A DNA stretch of 6,891 nt from DATAEK01 sp036258055 (GTDB lineage: Bacteria; Acidobacteriota; Vicinamibacteria; Vicinamibacterales; 2-12-FULL-66-21): NCBI GenBank assembly GCA_036258055.1, contig DATAEK010000370.1:1-6891 (forward strand), read 5' to 3'. Each line of letters opens with the position of its first letter. Within the stretch, counting starts at the first letter, position 1. Shown here one piece after another: positions 6,409-6,891 of this stretch. Under the pieces are notes generated by a model that had not been told where the DNA came from, made no database searches, and was given only the letters and a program-made list of their open reading frames with translations. A program made the translations under genes and the position numbers.

Positions 6409-6891
6409 CTACGATCGATGCGAGCCTGCCTGAACTCGATCCCCCGAGCTCGACTGTTTTGAGAACGCCGTGAAGTACAAGTTCTGCGCGTCGGCGCGGA
6501 GGTATTTTCCGACCACGACGTAGTGGTGCTGCGCGAAGTAGTCGAGAATCTGCTGGCGCACCTCGGGATGCGCCTCCACGCAGACCAGCGTCGGTTTGAA
6601 CCGCTCGATGTCGAAGCCCGCCAGCGCCTTCGGCTCCCACAGTTCGATGTCGATGGTCATGAAATCGACCGATGCGACGTGTTCGCTGTCGAGCAAATCG
6701 GTGAGCGTAATCGTCGGCGCGGTCACTTCCTTGGCGTCTTTTCCGTACCTCGCGGTGAAGTCCTTGTCGGCAGAGGTGACGAGGGAGCTCGTTGCCAGCA
6801 GATATATCTTCGCGTTCGTGTTCGATTGATCCGAAACGAAGAACGGCCGGAACCTGGTGCGTGGCCGGTGCGTGACGTAACCGGCCTCGAA
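6409..6891 (-). CDS. FkbM-type methyltransferase-like protein, N-terminus beyond window edge
   Basis: The minus-strand frame is open from the right edge to a TAG at 6409-6411, giving 160 C-terminal residues of a protein that starts outside the window. It aligns with the neighbouring FkbM protein from FEA (its residue 112) onward with one extra codon; by eye 110 of 140 aligned residues are identical. It retains the TITLTDLL, SVDFMTIDIELWE and VCVEAHPE segments and the KYLRAD..NLYFT ending of the domain. The missing part should contain the SAM-binding motif I and, by analogy, a membrane anchor. The last 20 or so residues (SKQSSSGDRVQAGSHRS region) are Ser/Arg-rich and unrelated to the paralog's LAQAPAVR end. 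It lies 41 bp upstream of the complete copy on the same strand, so the two are probably one operon. GTG at 6726 is an internal codon, not the start. Confidence 0.88.
   Translation of the reverse strand, partial: FEAGYVTHRPRTRFRPFFVSDQSNTNAKIYLLATSSLVTSADKDFTARYGKDAKEVTAPTITLTDLLDSEHVASVDFMTIDIELWEPKALAGFDIERFKPTLVCVEAHPEVRQQILDYFAQHHYVVVGKYLRADAQNLYFTAFSKQSSSGDRVQAGSHRS
6469..6891. repeat. Tandem duplication, copy 2 (FkbM domain, continues past window)
   Basis: This is the direct-repeat partner of 5615-6034. It is still aligned at the right edge, so the duplicated unit extends beyond the window. Confidence 0.85.

Noticed and set aside
6368..6640. N-terminal extension of the complete FkbM gene
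   Set aside because: It reads through the neighbouring paralog in the wrong frame. A similar shadow frame opposite 5082-5786 begins with the same MGAEGAGG string only because the two FkbM copies are similar. The AGGAG at 6376-6380 fixes the start at 6367.

Overview
The window is GC-rich bacterial DNA packed with genes for integral-membrane and membrane-anchored proteins that look like cell-envelope glycan machinery. The strong GC bias, the weak or absent Shine-Dalgarno sites before most genes, and the style of the tandem membrane glycosyltransferase-like and FkbM genes suggest a soil or sediment bacterium, perhaps Acidobacteriota (Vicinamibacteria-like). That placement is inference: no RNA gene or housekeeping marker is present to test it.

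Layout from left to right. (1) Positions 1-1211, minus strand: a GT87/DUF2029-type polytopic mannosyltransferase-like protein, cut by the left edge and lacking its stop codon here. (2) A 157-bp divergent spacer. (3) 1369-2409, plus: an unassigned 346-aa polytopic membrane protein. (4) A 171-bp spacer with a perfect TATAAT box at 2447-2452. (5) 2581-4086 and 4098-5570, plus: two tandem paralogous GT-C-like membrane proteins (501 and 490 aa), separated by 11 bp and presumably co-transcribed. They share a DPD-W-GH first-loop motif, an HEW motif, a C-terminal FDWG/DGRRET module and the same ACFP tail. (6) A 14-bp convergent gap. (7) 5585-6367 and 6409-6891, minus: two tandem FkbM-type methyltransferase-like proteins, the distal one complete and membrane-anchored, the proximal one cut by the right edge. 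Over 140 aligned residues they are about 79% identical, so this is a recent duplication.

Together the genes suggest a locus that builds, transfers or decorates a surface glycan or glycolipid using lipid-linked sugar donors at the membrane. No substrate can be named from the sequence. The most unusual features are the two-gene paralog pair with its conserved C-terminal module and shared ACFP ending, and a methyltransferase-like domain whose membrane anchor predicts the wrong side of the membrane for a SAM-dependent enzyme. I saw no mobile element, CRISPR array or RNA gene.
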